Source of the DNA: Henckelia pumila
Lineage: Eukaryota; Streptophyta; Magnoliopsida; Lamiales; Gesneriaceae
Length of the DNA stretch: 64,000 nucleotides
Direction of reading: 5' to 3'
NCBI RefSeq assembly: GCF_033568475.1
Contig: NC_133120.1
Location: 93,142,151-93,206,150, forward strand
The translations under genes were made by a program, and so were the position numbers. This document shows, in pieces, positions 32,881-46,357 of the stretch. Below the pieces are notes generated by a model, which ran no database searches, was not told where the DNA came from, and was given only the letters and a program-made list of their open reading frames with translations. Position 1 is the first letter of the stretch. Every line of letters begins with the position of its first letter.

Positions 32881-33810
32881 TCAACAAATCATCACAACCG
32901 TTTCGGATAGGTTTTCTACTGATTGAGGGTGTTTTTGTCTTCGGAGCTCCAAAACTTTGCGGTGCGAATTCGAATGCTTGGAGGAAAGAAAGGTCGGGCT
33001 GGAAGCGGGTCGGTATTCGGGTACGAGACGACCCGGACTTGAATCTCACTCCACATGCGTTGCACAAAGTTTTTGGGCCCATTGGGCCTGCTCTCCACTG
33101 CGGGGTCTTGTCGGACGCGCAGTGGAGGCATTTTTTGCCGGAGGGTTCCCTTCTGCTCGACGGCGCCGTTTGGGGTCTCGAAGGCGGCGAGATACGGAGG
33201 AGGCGAGTGGGACCAGTCGCAGGGTACGGCTCGCGAACGTTTGCTGCGTGCTTTGGCGGGGATTACGACGTCGTTGGGGAAGATTGGGGGCGGCGAGTTC
33301 TGCGTGGAATTGGCGGTTGGAAACAGCTTTCCGAGGCGGAGCTCTTCTCGGCGACGGCGGTGATAGGGATGAATAGGTGGAGATCGTCGGTTTGGTATGA
33401 TTCCTCCACGAAATTCGAGAGCCATTCAAGCTCCGCTAAATCATCATACTGTGTTGACCAAGATTTGCGAAACGGAATTAGAAATTAAACTAATTTACTC
33501 GGTAATTTCAAATTTTATTTGAAATTGGACTGTGAACTTACCGGTTCACACAGTTCATTTTCAGAGAACTGAGACTCGTTCATTCTAACGTCGTCGTTAA
33601 ACTGTTCGTCGACGCCGCCGGAAAGCGACGAGTTACAGCTGTCAACCGCCGTAATGGTGGAGGTGTGGCAGGAATCGAACTCCTCCTTTGGAAAATCCAG
33701 CATATCATCCACCCTGAAATTGAAGCCATTATTATAGTTGAACTGAGTGACTGTTTCATCGTTCGCCGAAGAAAATTTTGGGTAATCTTTGAGACAGATA
33801 CAGTATCCAT
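32881..33810 (-). CDS. GATA-type zinc-finger transcription factor (class A/subfamily I), frame broken as written
   Basis: Exon 1 is 33542-33810 (acidic, [18 protein letters not shown], donor GTAAGT) and exon 2 32881-33448 (acceptor [25 protein letters not shown]). Further on come [17 protein letters not shown] and the zinc finger [20 protein letters not shown] / [13 protein letters not shown], a C-x2-C-x18-C-x2-C GATA finger. The finger's tail [20 protein letters not shown] and [11 protein letters not shown] are standard for plant GATA2/4/9/12-like factors, which bind WGATAR and act in light and hormone responses. The pieces lie in different frames: about four single-base shifts (after the ATG, mid exon 2, before the finger, and after KSG where GGG replaces the usual GGT). 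This is a pseudogene or uncorrected consensus errors. Confidence 0.8.
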
Positions 33811-34202
33811 AATATGAATGGGATTTTTCTAAAAGTTAACTGCTTTTTATTCTTTTTCCTTTTTTTTTTTTTTGTTTTCCGCAGAGAAGTAGTAGAGAGG
33901 AAAAAGGGTGGAAGTGTGAAGGATGGTGGGAAAATGGTTGGCTTTTGATGACTGAAACTTTTTGGGGAAAAAAAAAAAAAAAAAATAAAAAACCGGGGGG
34001 GGGTAGGGGTGGAAATGCAAATTATCTTTTAAAATCCACATTCCCCCATGCACATGCATTGCTTCATGGTCATAACATAAAATATTCAAGCAATAATTGA
34101 CTAAAATTTGAGGTTATCTATTATTATATGTAAATTTTACGGTTATATTTTCTTTTTATCTAGATAATTTGATAATTTGAGAAAAGTAAATATATAAATA
34201 TG
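33811..34202. other. GATA gene upstream region with long homopolymer tracts
   Basis: Contains T- and A-runs (33859-33874, 33966-33983) and a G9 run (33995-34004). No convincing TATA box was assigned. Confidence 0.4.
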
Positions 34203-34490
34203 GGGCTAATTGCATTCACATCCCCCTGTGGAAAAGTTTAAAAGGCAGTCATTAATTAAACACCCTGTGTAAAATTAATAGCATGGTTTGACCCTATGTT
34301 TTAAAAAAATTAGCATAAAAAAACCTTATGAAAACGGGTATAAATGTGCCTGAATTTGTATATTACATAGGGGTTAAAAGTGTGCTACATTTTTAAAAAC
34401 TGAGGGATGCATTAGCCTATTTAATATTTTTTAGGGGGTTTTTTTTGACTTTTAGACTTTTCACATAAGGGTGTGGATGCAAATTAGCCC
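34203..34490. mobile_element. MITE with long terminal inverted repeats, 288 bp
   Basis: GGGCTAATTGCATTCACATC...CTGTGGAAAAGTTTAAAAG at the left pairs over roughly 40 bases with GGGCTAATTTGCATCCACAC...TATGTGAAAAGTCTAAAAG read inward from the right. The target duplication is unclear (TAT is possible, with one extra G). The family is not assigned. Confidence 0.65.
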
Positions 34491-36830
34491 TATAATTTAT
34501 CGTGTATACTAAATTTTCCCTCACTTTCCAAACGACTAAATTTACTTCAAATTAATATAAAATTGATTTTTATTACAGATCATTTCACTTATAAGTATCT
34601 TCACATAATAATTAATAATTTTTTTTTTTATTTTTAAAAGGGGGGATGGTGAAAATGGGATCCACAATCCAAGCAAAACAATAATTAATCTTTAAATGGG
34701 AAGGGATTTTTATGATGGCTAGTATAAAAACCGTGGGCCTCGGGGGTCCCATTCAACTAGCCCATTAATTTACTTCTATTCACAAATCGGTACTACAAAC
34801 TGGGCTGGCCAGGTCTCCTCTGTCACGCAATAAGACTAGATAATGTAGCAATCGGATAAAGCGCCCAGTGAATAGAAGTTTTGTGCTAATGGAAAACCAA
34901 TTACCCTGTCAAGATATTAAATTGGATTTGCAAAAAGAAGATTTTCAGGGGATTTAAAGTAATCATTTTGAATTTAATGAGTTTCACATTTCCAACTAAA
35001 AAAAAACATGGAAATGAAAATGATGATGTGATGGGAAAGCAGGAGTAGGCATGACTGTGGGGCTGTTAGATTGTGTTCCACCAATAAATATTTGTTATCA
35101 TTACATTCTCCTAAAAATACATAAAATTTCTCCAATAGTTTTGATCCTTTTGATTAGAAGTTAGTTTCCAAAATAACTTATTATGGACTTCTCAATTTAA
35201 AATCCAGTAGAGCATCTCCTCATCAAAGGACCTTTCTTTTTTCCCCCACAATTGGCACTATCAATATTAGGAACGCTAGATAAAAAAAAATCTTTACATG
35301 TATTTTCGTTATAAAAAATTTATTATAGTTCATGTTAACATGAGTATAATATTCTGATACTTAAATCCAAATGTACATACAATTGCCTACAAAAGCAGCT
35401 TCTAATTTCCTCACGAATATGGAGCGAGCGCGAATGATTTGCTACATCATCCATGATATATTAGCAAATAAGCACATACAATATGTATGCTATAAAAAAA
35501 AGAGGAATGAATATGTTTGAGATTTGGGTGGGAATAAAAAACGTAAAAAATGTGGAGAAGTGGGATGATGCGAATTTAAATATTTTTAAAAATAAATCAA
35601 GATATCAATTAATTATTTTAATATGCCCACACTTAATAAATAATAAAAGATATTACAACTCGGGAAAAAAACTTAAAAATCGGATGGTTGTTTTTAAATA
35701 AAAGTAAAAATTGATCCCATTACGTTAAACTTTAATGTTCTAAAACGAAAGGACAGCGAGGAACATGGCGACTCTATAGTCAATGCTGATGTCGTGCAAC
35801 TAATAATTTTAATCATGTCTAAGTAATGTACAACATACGGAAGGCGTCTAATTTTAATTTTTTTTAAAAATGTAACATTTATTTATTTTTAGATTATGAG
35901 AATATTTTAAAAAAATATAACATTTATTTATTTTTAGATTATGAGAATATATAGGAAATTTTTGATGCCCAAGAGTTAAATTCTTGAACTAATGAAATCG
36001 TATGTAAACCACAATAGACACACCACCATGTATGACTTTTGTCAAAACATTTATCTACTAATGTCGATTCGAAATCCCTAAAGAACGTGTAACCCATTTT
36101 TATTTTTTTTACAATTATAATTAGCTCGAATTTTTTAATAGTTTATTTATAAATAGAGAAATAAATTTTCATATCAAACAATTTTAATAATTTTTGTATG
36201 AATAAATTTTTCATATTAATATTTTTCATTTTACTACGACTTAAAAGTATACCGTTCTTTTTTGTCGGCTTTATATAAATATGTTTCTGTAAAAAACATT
36301 ACTTAAAATAGGATATAAGAAACATTAAATATTAGAAAAAGCAATAATATATTTGTGAAAATATGTAATAGTAATTAATACAAACGAGGAGGCGCATGCA
36401 AGACTCTCATGATGAGGTCCAGTGCCAATGCTATTCCCTACAAATCTTTATTCCCTTCTCATTCTACCTGCTCAGTCATCCTCCCGATTTTCCCCTAAAA
36501 AATCTCAATATTTTCATATCAAAAGTTGGTGAGCTAATATGCCAGCCAGCTCAAATCATACAAATTAATGTACAAAATGGCTGGCTAATAAAGTGAGGCA
36601 ATTCCATAAATATATTCAACTTACTTTGAAGGTAATTAAAATAATAATCTTCTCACCAAAACAAATGCTATCCGTTTCCGCTGTAAATCGACATAACGAG
36701 GGTCGAGGAGGGAACTGGACGAGAAAGTATATGTTACATCGAACAAGATGCGTTCACTTGACTTAAATTTTATCTATATTTTGAATGTAATAATTATATA
36801 TACGCAAAATGTTTGATTACGTAAAATAAC
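34491..36830. other. Intergenic DNA to the contig end, with a short tandem repeat
   Basis: No gene recognised. At 35873-35960 TAACATTTATTTATTTTTAG...GAATAT occurs twice with a period of 45. The contig ends at 36830. Confidence 0.5.
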
Positions 36831-36930
36831 NNNNNNNNNNNNNNNNNNNNNNNNNNNNNNNNNNNNNNNNNNNNNNNNNNNNNNNNNNNNNNNNNNNNNN
36901 NNNNNNNNNNNNNNNNNNNNNNNNNNNNNN
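36831..36930. other. Assembly gap, exactly 100 N
   Basis: One hundred N, the conventional placeholder for a gap of unknown size. Sequence right of it equals 2270 onward, not a continuation of 36830. Confidence 0.99.
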
Positions 36931-37256
36931 AAATTAGCCTCGGAATCGTGATGCTTTGCTGGACATACAGAAGTTAGAGCCATGAGCTTCGAGGATTTGA
37001 GCGGAAATCCAAGCATTCTAGGTCGGAGGAGGAAATAACAGAGGCATTCGGCGGAGCTGGAGGAAAAAGCAATGGAAATGTCATCGCAACACTGAGGAGG
37101 ACGAGATTCGGTGAGTTTGTTGGGGGAGACGGAGATGTAGAGAAAAGGGGAGACGATTTCATGAAGAAGCGACAATGGAGACGGCGGAGGCACAGGAGGA
37201 GGATTTCGGTGGAATTAGATGTTACGGGAAAATGGGCTAGGGTTGTGGTAGGAGAA

Positions 37257-37550
37257 TATTAATATATTTTTAATAATAATAAATTATAAATATACAAAGC
37301 TTTTTAATAAAAGCGTTGTAGTATATTGTAAAAAAGACGGTCATAGACAACGCTTTTTACAAAGTGTTGTCGTATATAATAAAAAAACGCTTAAAGACAA
37401 CACTTTTCAAAAAGCGTTGTCGTATATAATTAAAAAAACGCTCATAGACAACGCTTTTAGTTAAAAGCGTTGTCTATTAAAAAATAACAACGCTTTTTTA
37501 CAAAAAGCGTTGTCTTTTACGTGTTGTCTTTCACCTTTTTTGTTGTAGTG
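37257..37550. mobile_element. CACTA-type element 1 right end, second-contig copy
   Basis: Same array of AAAGCGTTGTC motifs and TIR as 2596-2888, followed directly by gypsy pol sequence. The leader-like segment (36931-37240) lies to its left and is cut by the gap. Confidence 0.75.
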
Positions 37551-40500
37551 TGGGGATTTTGTTGTTTATTGTGATGCTTCTCACCAGGGTTTGGGATGTA
37601 TTTTAATGCAGAAAGGACATGTTTGTTGCTTATGCTTCTCGACAACTAAAACCACATGAGGTTTAGGTATCCGATTCATGATCTTGAATTGGCTGCTATC
37701 GTTTTTGCATTGAAAATCTGGAGACATTATTTATACGGCGAGAAGTTTGAAATCTTTTCTGATCATAAAAGTCTGAAGTATCTATTCTCACAATCTGAAT
37801 TGAACATGAGACAACGACGATGGCTTGATTTATTGAAGGATTTTGATTGTGAAATCAAATATTATCCGGGAAAATCTAACGCAGCAGCAGATGCCCTGAG
37901 TAGAAAAGTATGTGCTCTATCTTTATCTACTATAGGTGTATCTAATTTGATTGAGAATTGTTGTGTTTCTGGATATGTATTTGAGACAGATAGAAGGCCT
38001 ATGAGAGTTTATGCAATCAGTGCTGAGCCAGAGTTGTTGATTCGTATCAAAGAAGCACAGAAAGCTGATCAGAATGTACAGAAATCGATTGAAATGATCA
38101 GATCAGGAACATCAGTCTGAGTACAAGCTTAGTGACGATGATATCTTGTATGTGAATAACCGAATAGTTGTTCCCAATATTGCAGACTTGAGACAGAATA
38201 TCCTGAAAGAAGCTCATTGTAGTCGCTTTAGTGTTCACCCTGGAGGCAGAAAGATGTACAACGACTTGAAGAGTCAGTACTGGTGGAAGCAAATGAAGTC
38301 TGATGTGACTGAATTTGTATCCAAAATGTTTGAATTGCCAACAGGTGAAGGCTGAAAGAAAGAAACCGGGTGGCTTATTACAAAGTTTATCAATTCCTGA
38401 ATGGAAATGGGATCACATTTCCATGGACTTTGTAACGAAGTTGCCACGATCATCTCGAGGATGCGATGCTGTTTGGGTGATCATTGACAGATTGACGAAA
38501 TCTGCGTGCTTTATTCCTTATCGAATGACTTATCGTCATGATCAAATGGCGGATCTTTATATTCGAGAAGTGGTAAGACTTCATGGTGTGCCAAAGTCTA
38601 TTGTATCTGACCGAGATCCGGGGTATACTTCGCACTTTTGGCATAGCCTACAGGAAGCTCTAGGTACGCGTTTACATTTGAGTACTGCTTACCATCCTCA
38701 AACCGACGGTCAATTTGAACGAACAATTCAGACGCTTGAGGATATGCTTAGAGCTGTAGTACTTGATTTTGGTGTTACATGGCAAAATTCTATACCACTC
38801 GTGGAATTTTCTTATAACAACAGTTATCAGACGAGTATAGAGATGGCACCATTCGAAGCGTTATATGGAAAGAAGTGTCGATCACCTTTGTATTGGGATG
38901 ATGTTTCTGAGGTACCTGAGTTAGGGCCAGATATGATCAGACAGATGACTGAAAAGGTGAAACTGATACATCAGAGAATGAGAACAGCACAGCACAGACA
39001 GACCAGATATGCGAATGTACAACGACGGCCGTTATCTTTTGATCAGGGAGATAGAGTGTTTCTGAAGATTTCACCGTTCAGAAGCATCGTTCGATTTGGT
39101 AAACGATGGAAATTATCTCCGAGGTATATTGGGCCGTATGAGATTCTCGAGAAGATAGGCAATCTAGCTTATCGACTCGCTCTTCCTATGTCTTTATCTG
39201 GAATACATGATGTCTTTCATGTATCGATGTTGAGGAAGTACATATCTGATACATCTCATGTGATTCACTCTGATGAAGCTGAATTGGATGACACTCTTAG
39301 TTATTTCGAGCAACCTATTCAGATTCTTGATAGAAATACGAAGCAACTCCGAACGAAGACCATTCCATTGGTGAAGATTCAATGGAGTAGACACGGAGTT
39401 GAAGAAGCGACTTGGGAAGTCGAAGAAGATATGAAGCAACGATTTCCTTACTTATTTCATTGATGTGAGTTCTTATTCAGATTTCAGTTATTTTTTATTC
39501 TTATGAGCATGCGGACTGCATATCTATACTGTTTATGAATTCGAGGACGAACTCATGTCTTAGTGGGGGAGAAATGTAAGGCCCGGGATTAATTAGAAAT
39601 TAATTCGAATTTATTTAATTTTAATCCGAGTATATTTAATTTGGGAATATTTAGAGTTTTGATTTAAATTCTAATATTCTTAAATTATTTAGGATTGAAA
39701 TTGAATTAAAATAAGGGCCGAGGACCAAATTGCAATTATTGAAGAGTTGAGGGACCAAATTGCAATTATCTTATAACTTATCAGATTTTAAGTTTATTAG
39801 TCAGCATGAAACGTGTACTTCATTAGATAATTCAGAATTATGAACAGAGGAATCGATTTCTTCCATTTTTTTTTGAGTTCTTGATCTTCAAACCCTTATA
39901 ACTTTTGCTCCGGGTATTGGATTTCGATTCCGAAAAGTGTTTTGGAATCCTTACGACGAGGGCTTCGATCTTGTGTAAGTTTTATGTTATGTTTTATGGA
40001 TTTCGAAATTGATATGTGGCAAAGATCAGATTCTAAAATTTTGGAATTGTGCTTGGTGTTCTATCGTTTGAATATGCAACACCGGAATTGATGAGCTTAT
40101 GTTATTGTGTCCAAATATGATCTCCAGCTTATGATTGTAGATTATAGCTATTTCAATGAAGATTTGAATGAGTTATATCAGCTGGTTTGTGAAATATATC
40201 TATAAGTTTGAATGATATTGAAAAGAGAAATGATTTCGAAGTCGGGATTACGTCGGTTACCGATTTTGAATCGCTACGTCGTTTAATCGAGTTTTGGAAC
40301 TGTTTTGATAGCCGAATTCTGAGTTGAAGTTGTTATTGAGATGTTATCAATGTTAAAGAATGTGTCTTGTTCAATTTCATTCACGTTTGGAAGGCCAACG
40401 ACACGAGACGCCGACTTTGAACGAACGAAGAAAGAGTTGAGGTTTGAAATGCGATTGATTGATTGAATTCTTGATGGTTTTGACTCGTTTCTGAAATGAT

Positions 40501-41600
40501 AGATTGGTATGAAGTTTGATATATGTATTTTGATTATATCTCGCAGATTTGAAGAGTTCAGAACCTCAATAAACGAAGGTATAATGACAACATCGCGAAG
40601 TAGGGACTTTGAAACTCAAGAACGATTATCTTTGAGTTGGCCCGCAAAAATCACATACTTGTTTATGTTTTGATTTGATTGTGGTGTTGTCGATCCATCT
40701 CAGGTAGTGGATCTTTAAATTTGAGTTGATATGATGTTATATCGAATTGAATCTAAGCCAAGGTTGCGGTTAACCTTATTTGCGAGTCGTTTACGAATTC
40801 GTTAGATGGATATCCATGTCAAGATCATTTATGAATCTTGATGGCTTCGAAGTTATGTGAATCAATTCGTATTTAAAGCGTTTGAGTACTCTATTTGTTG
40901 AGTCGAGATTGAAATAGAGTTAATATGATTTATTTAACGTTTTCGATATGTTGGTTATACTGAGAATTATATCTCACCGGAGTTTATCCGGCTGTTGTCT
41001 TGTTTTGTATGTGTGCATGACAACAGAGAGGGCAGGAGCTGATCATCGACGTCATTGACAGCTGGGAGAGAGTCTAGCACGTGAGGGCTCGGGTTGTAGA
41101 TGATGTTTTGAATGTTAGAAGCATGGAACCTTAGAACTTGTGGGTTTTGGAATACATGTATGAAACTTGAGATAGATTATGTCGTTTATCGTTTCTTTAG
41201 CGACTTGTGCGATGTAATAAATTCATGTATAGATGCTTGAGACCTTGTTTATATTAATATGCATGATTTGGATCTTTTATATCATGTTTTAGACTTGAGT
41301 TTGATGAATTGGAAGGAGTTGAAGGGATCGAATTTGCGGACAAAGAACAGGGCAATTTTCTGCTCCAGGAGGCGCCCCCGCGGTAATTTTTGACGGCTCG
41401 CGCGCAGCCTGGAGATTAGCCTACTGTTTTGGAAAAAAACAGGGGCGCCCCGCGGTAGTTTTTTGGCGGCGGGGCGCACCCCTTTTTGAAAAAAAAAAAA
41501 AATTTTTTTTTTTTTTAGATCCTTTCTTTCCTTATTAGTTTAATGATGCTTATTCATTAAATGCCCTTAAGATTTGAGATTAGCAACCCGAGGCCCCACA
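37551..41600 (+). mobile_element. Ty3/gypsy (Tekay/Del-like) remnant, second-contig copy
   Basis: Same fossil as 2889-6933: RNase H, integrase, chromodomain-like tail (to 39463), purine tract, LTR 39575-41600. This version is broken in pol by about three or four interruptions that the first copy does not have, which fits consensus error rather than age. Confidence 0.88.
39575..41600 (+). repeat. gypsy 3' LTR, second-contig copy
   Basis: TGTAAGGCCC...GGCCCCACA, about 2026 bp. It is the same LTR as 4909-6933, not its 5' partner, because the flanking sequence on both sides is also identical. Confidence 0.75.
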
Positions 41601-41751
41601 AGAAATATATATATATATATAAAATGGTTAAAAATTTAACTCTTTATCGTGAGTAATTCGGATAGTTTTATTATGCGTATCATTGCATTTATGAATTCTT
41701 TTGCAAGAATTGAACCAATCTTCATGAGATTGATTATTTTACTCATAGAGT

Positions 41752-41932
41752 AATTCATGTTTTTGAATATAAATCTCATTTCATCAATTTATATTCCCCA
41801 TTCTTTCTAAGGCATGTTCGGATGACTTGAAGTCATAAAATAATTCATGTTTTTTTAATATAAATCTCATTTCATCAATTTATATTCCACATGCTTTCTA
41901 AGGCATGCTCGGATGACTCGCAGTCATTTTCT
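41752..41932. repeat. 90-bp tandem repeat, second-contig copy
   Basis: Copy of 7085-7265. Confidence 0.6.
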
Positions 41933-43910
41933 GGATCACTTATGATCTCTTTTGTTATTCTGGTACTACGGATAGTATAATTTGGATGAAGTTCTCTAGT
42001 TAATGCGTCGGGTAATGAATTGTCCGTTCCTTTGACATGCTGGATCTCGAACTGATAATGGTTCAATTTCAATTGCCATCTAATTAACCTTGCTGCATTT
42101 CTCCCTGCATTTCTTGATATTTTTTTTGTCTTGAAATATGTTAAATTCATATTATCCGTTCTTACTAAAAATGGTTTAGAAATAAGATAAATCTCATAAT
42201 TTCTAATTGTATATCTTAAAGCTAATAATTCTTTTTCATTTGAATGATAATTTAGTTGTGCACCTTGAAAAGTTCCTGATGTATAATTACATAATTCTTC
42301 ATTATTTCTAGTAGCTGTTTTAGTAAGTTCTTCTAAATTTCTTCTCATGTATAAGCTTTTAAACATGCTCCCCAGTATTCATCTGAGGCGTCTGTTTCAA
42401 TTATTATTATGTCTTTATTTGAAGGAAAATATAATTCGGGAAGATTACTAATTATCTTTTTTTTAATAGTGTCAATATAATTAGTATCTTCTTTAGACAA
42501 ATTTCACTTATAGTCTTGTTTAAGTTTTACCTGAAGAGGTTTTCTGATTTCTGCAAGTTTCTTAATGTAATTTCCAGAATAAGTTAATAATCCTAAAAAT
42601 CTTTTTAATTGATCTTTATCCTTGATTTCACTAGAAAAATCGTGAATTTTCTTAAGTATATGCTGTTGTAAACAATGTTTTTCATCTTCTATTTGTAATC
42701 CTAAATAATTTATTTTTGTTTTAAACAATTGTGCTTTCTTTTCAGAAAGTATAATTCCATCTTTATGACAAATATCTAATACTGTCATGAGGTCTTTATA
42801 ATGTTGATCTAGTGTTTTTGAATAAATTAATATGTCATCTATATAAACACAACAAAAATCTACATATGATTTAAAAGATTCATTCATATATCTTTGAAAG
42901 ATACCTGATGCTTGTTTAAGTCCGAAAGGTAATACAGTTCATTGATACTGTCCTTTTGGACAACTGAATGATGTAAATAATTGTGTTTGTGGTTCTAGCT
43001 GAATTTGCCAAAATCCTGATTTACAATCTAAACTGGAGAAATATTTCATTCCTCCTATATAAGATAGTAAATCATTCTTGTTTGGGATGTAATATACATC
43101 CATAATTGTTGCATTATTCATTTTTCGATAATCAATTACCATTTTTTTCTTATCAGTGTCTTTTTTACTGACATAAAAGGCTGGTGAAGAGTGTGGACTC
43201 TTGCTTGGGATGATTATCTTAAGTTTTAGTAATTCTTGAATCTCTTTTTCGAATATTTTTACATCATCCATGTTGCATCTTCTTGGTGCTTCACAGATTG
43301 TGATATTAGGGTCTTTAAGTTTTATTGAAGCAATGAATTGTTTTCTTTTCTTAATTTTGTCCTGAGGATTTTCAGAACAAATATCATGAAATTTCTTCAT
43401 GATTTCTTTTTCATGATTAATTGTTAAAATATTTTCTATTTTTAGTTCTATTGGATTTGTATTTCGTTTATGAAAATTCTTTGTAAATCCTTCATTTTCT
43501 ATACAAAATGTTGTTCGTATTTTAGGAATATAAATCATTGATGATCCTTTGTTTAAAGTTATGTGATTTTCAAATTGTGTAAAAGGAAGATATTCTCTTA
43601 AAAAGTTATTTCCTATTATAATGTCCATTCCTGATTCTATTTGGTATATAATGGGTATTACAAATTTTGTTTCCTCAATTTCTATTTTTAATTTTTCTGC
43701 TACTCTATCAAGCATGATTCTTGATCCATCTCCTATTCGAACTTTTAATCCTTTATCATATTTCTTTCAATAATGATTTGGAAGTATATGTTTGCTTCCT
43801 AAACACATACTTGCTCCTGTATCAACATAAGCATGTATATGATGTTCTTTGATTTTAATTTGAATTTTTATATAAATACTATTTGGATTTGTTTTGTTTT
43901 TAGTATCCAT
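41875..43910 (-). pseudogene. Endogenous caulimovirid fossil, second-contig copy
   Basis: Protease, reverse transcriptase and RNase H parts as at 7208-9243, broken in the same way. It adds no independent copy for dating. Confidence 0.87.
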
Positions 43911-44398
43911 TCTCTCACCTTTTTTTTTTTAGTGATTTATTAGGAATTTTAATAGATAAGGGTAGAATTGGTATTTTTAAACAAAATTTTCTCTCTGCGG
44001 GGAGTAGAAAATAAGTTTTAATGGGTTAGGTATTAAAATGTAAGATGAAAATAGGTTTGGGTATGAATTTATAATTTACCCTTTAATTAACCAAGCCTAA
44101 CACTACTTTATCCCTTGTAGAGTAGATTAGGTAGTTTTAGTAACAAGCCAACCAAACATTGGATTACACAAAAATTCACCCATAAACCTACCTAATATTT
44201 TGTACCAAACGCAGCCATATATACGAAAAGTTATACGTTAAGTTACACATTGTACTTAAAATTACATAAATATCTTTTATGTATATTGAAATAAGTTTTT
44301 TTAAAATAAAATAGATTGATAATTTTATAATTTCATCTCTAGTCAGCGACGGATCTACAGTGTAGCCCGTGGCCCTCCGAAATTTTTTAGAATTCTTA

Positions 44399-44825
44399 CA
44401 GTGTGTTTGGATGTCTAAAAAATGAAATTTGGAATTGGATTTAGATTTGGAATTGGATTTGGATTTTAAAATCCATGGAATTGAAATTTCATTTTGTGTT
44501 TGGAAAAAAGTTAAAATATATTTTAGAATTTGATTGTATAAATTTTGGATAAATTATATTTTATAAAAAATTATTAAAAAAAACTTAAAATATATAAGTA
44601 AAGTATATGAATTTATTATTAAAAATAATTTTATTGCTTTATAAACTCAAATCCCGTGAAATCCCGTGAAATCCGACCAATTTTGTCAAGATTTCACTTA
44701 ACTAATTGAAATCCCATGAAATCCCATCAAATATTTTGAAATCCCAAATTGCCAAACACTGAAACGGTATTTTCAATTCCAAATCTCATCAAATCCCGTC
44801 CAATTTCCGTGATCTAAACACAGTG
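44399..44825. mobile_element. Tourist-like MITE, second-contig copy
   Basis: Copy of 9731-10157 with the same TTA duplication (44396-44398 and 44826-44828). Confidence 0.75.
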
Positions 44826-44883
44826 TTAGTATTATATATATTTTTTTGTGAATATTGTGTGTGTGTGTGTGTATATATATATA

Positions 44884-45005
44884 GTTCGCATAATCAAGAA
44901 GTCGGAAGTTTTGCTTAGTTGGTAAAGTAATTGGAGTACTCTTGAAAGTTCGATTTTCAAGACCCACGGTTCATCTTTCTTTTTTTTTTTCTTTTTTTTG
45001 AGGAG
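44884..45005 (+). mobile_element. tRNA-derived SINE-like element, second-contig copy
   Basis: Copy of 10216-10340; the T-tract lengths after the B box differ by a few bases. Confidence 0.5.
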
Positions 45006-46357
45006 ATCTTTCATTTTGATATTAGCACTTTGTACTTTATTTTCAATTTTTTTTATTAAAAAATGGATTATTTTATCAAGTGGGTTAATATTTTGTTAAT
45101 GTAGAATATTTTTTATTACGTCAATTTTAATCTTTTATTATTGAATTAGCTTTTATTTAAGTGACTGAATTTCTGTCTTGCCTATTCATTGATATATTTC
45201 TATTTTTTTATTCATTGAGATTATGTGTGACATGACTTATAAATCAAATCCAAAATTTTAAATTTATATTCAATTATTCTTTTTGTATTGTAAAATATCT
45301 AGAAGAGTAATAAAAATAACTATATTTTCTAGCTTTAGATTAAATTTTAAAATAAAGAGTAAAATGACAAAAGTTTTAAGAAATTAATGCACAAATCACG
45401 AAAGAACAAAATGATAATCTGCCTAAAAATTGTTAGCTCTGTCGTTATCGCATATTATCGCTATCTAATATGCGAACCCTCAAACTTATTGATGTAGCCA
45501 AAAATCACTTGTACCCAACACGATGTTTTCGCAAAGTGCGTAGTATCAAAAAATCTTTGTATGTTCTCCGTGGAGATCTTCAGTGGGTTGTTCCTACGTC
45601 ACAAAACAATGTCAAAGGAGCCGGGAGAATTTTCGGCAAAGGCAATCCGACGCTCAAGTCAGTGATAACTTAAGAAATAATAATCAAGAGTAGAGCGTTA
45701 TAGTGCTAAAGAAAGTATGTATTCTTAATAATGAGGTGACTTGAACTATTTATAGATAATTGAATAGTTTCACGGGCTTGAGTCTCTTATGAACTTTTGT
45801 AAAATTCAGGGTCTGCTTGAATTAAATATATATAATAATTAAATAAGTTTGAGACTTAAAAATATTTTAGGTGTAACCCATGACTTACCATATTGAATCT
45901 GCCCTAGTTTGCATGATGGCGTCTTATTTATCAAAACACAAGACTAAATTTTACAATGTAAATTGATCCAGATTGATCAAGGTGTGCCCATCGTCACTAC
46001 ACCAAATTGTGGTATCAACAACACTTGAATGACAACGGTTTTTTTTGAAAAACCGTTGTCGTTTGGTCTTTAACAATGGTTTTCACTAAAACCGTTGTTG
46101 TTGGCCCTTTTTTAATGAAAAAAAACAACGGTTTTTTAAAACCGTTGTCTATGAGAATTTTTTTTTGGCCTACGACAACGGTTTTTATTAACCATTGTCT
46201 TTGAGTGGGTTTTTGGGTTCTACGACAACGGTTGTTTTTAACTGTTGTCTTTTTCTATTGTTTTATGTAGTTTTAGACAACACTTTTCTTAAACCGTTGT
46301 CTTTTCTTTTTCTTTTTTTTTAAACATATATATATTTAATATATATGTATACACATT

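Noticed and set aside
32862-33488. 208-codon plus-strand open reading
   Set aside because: It is the antisense of the GATA factor exon 2; the minus strand carries all the family motifs and splice sites.
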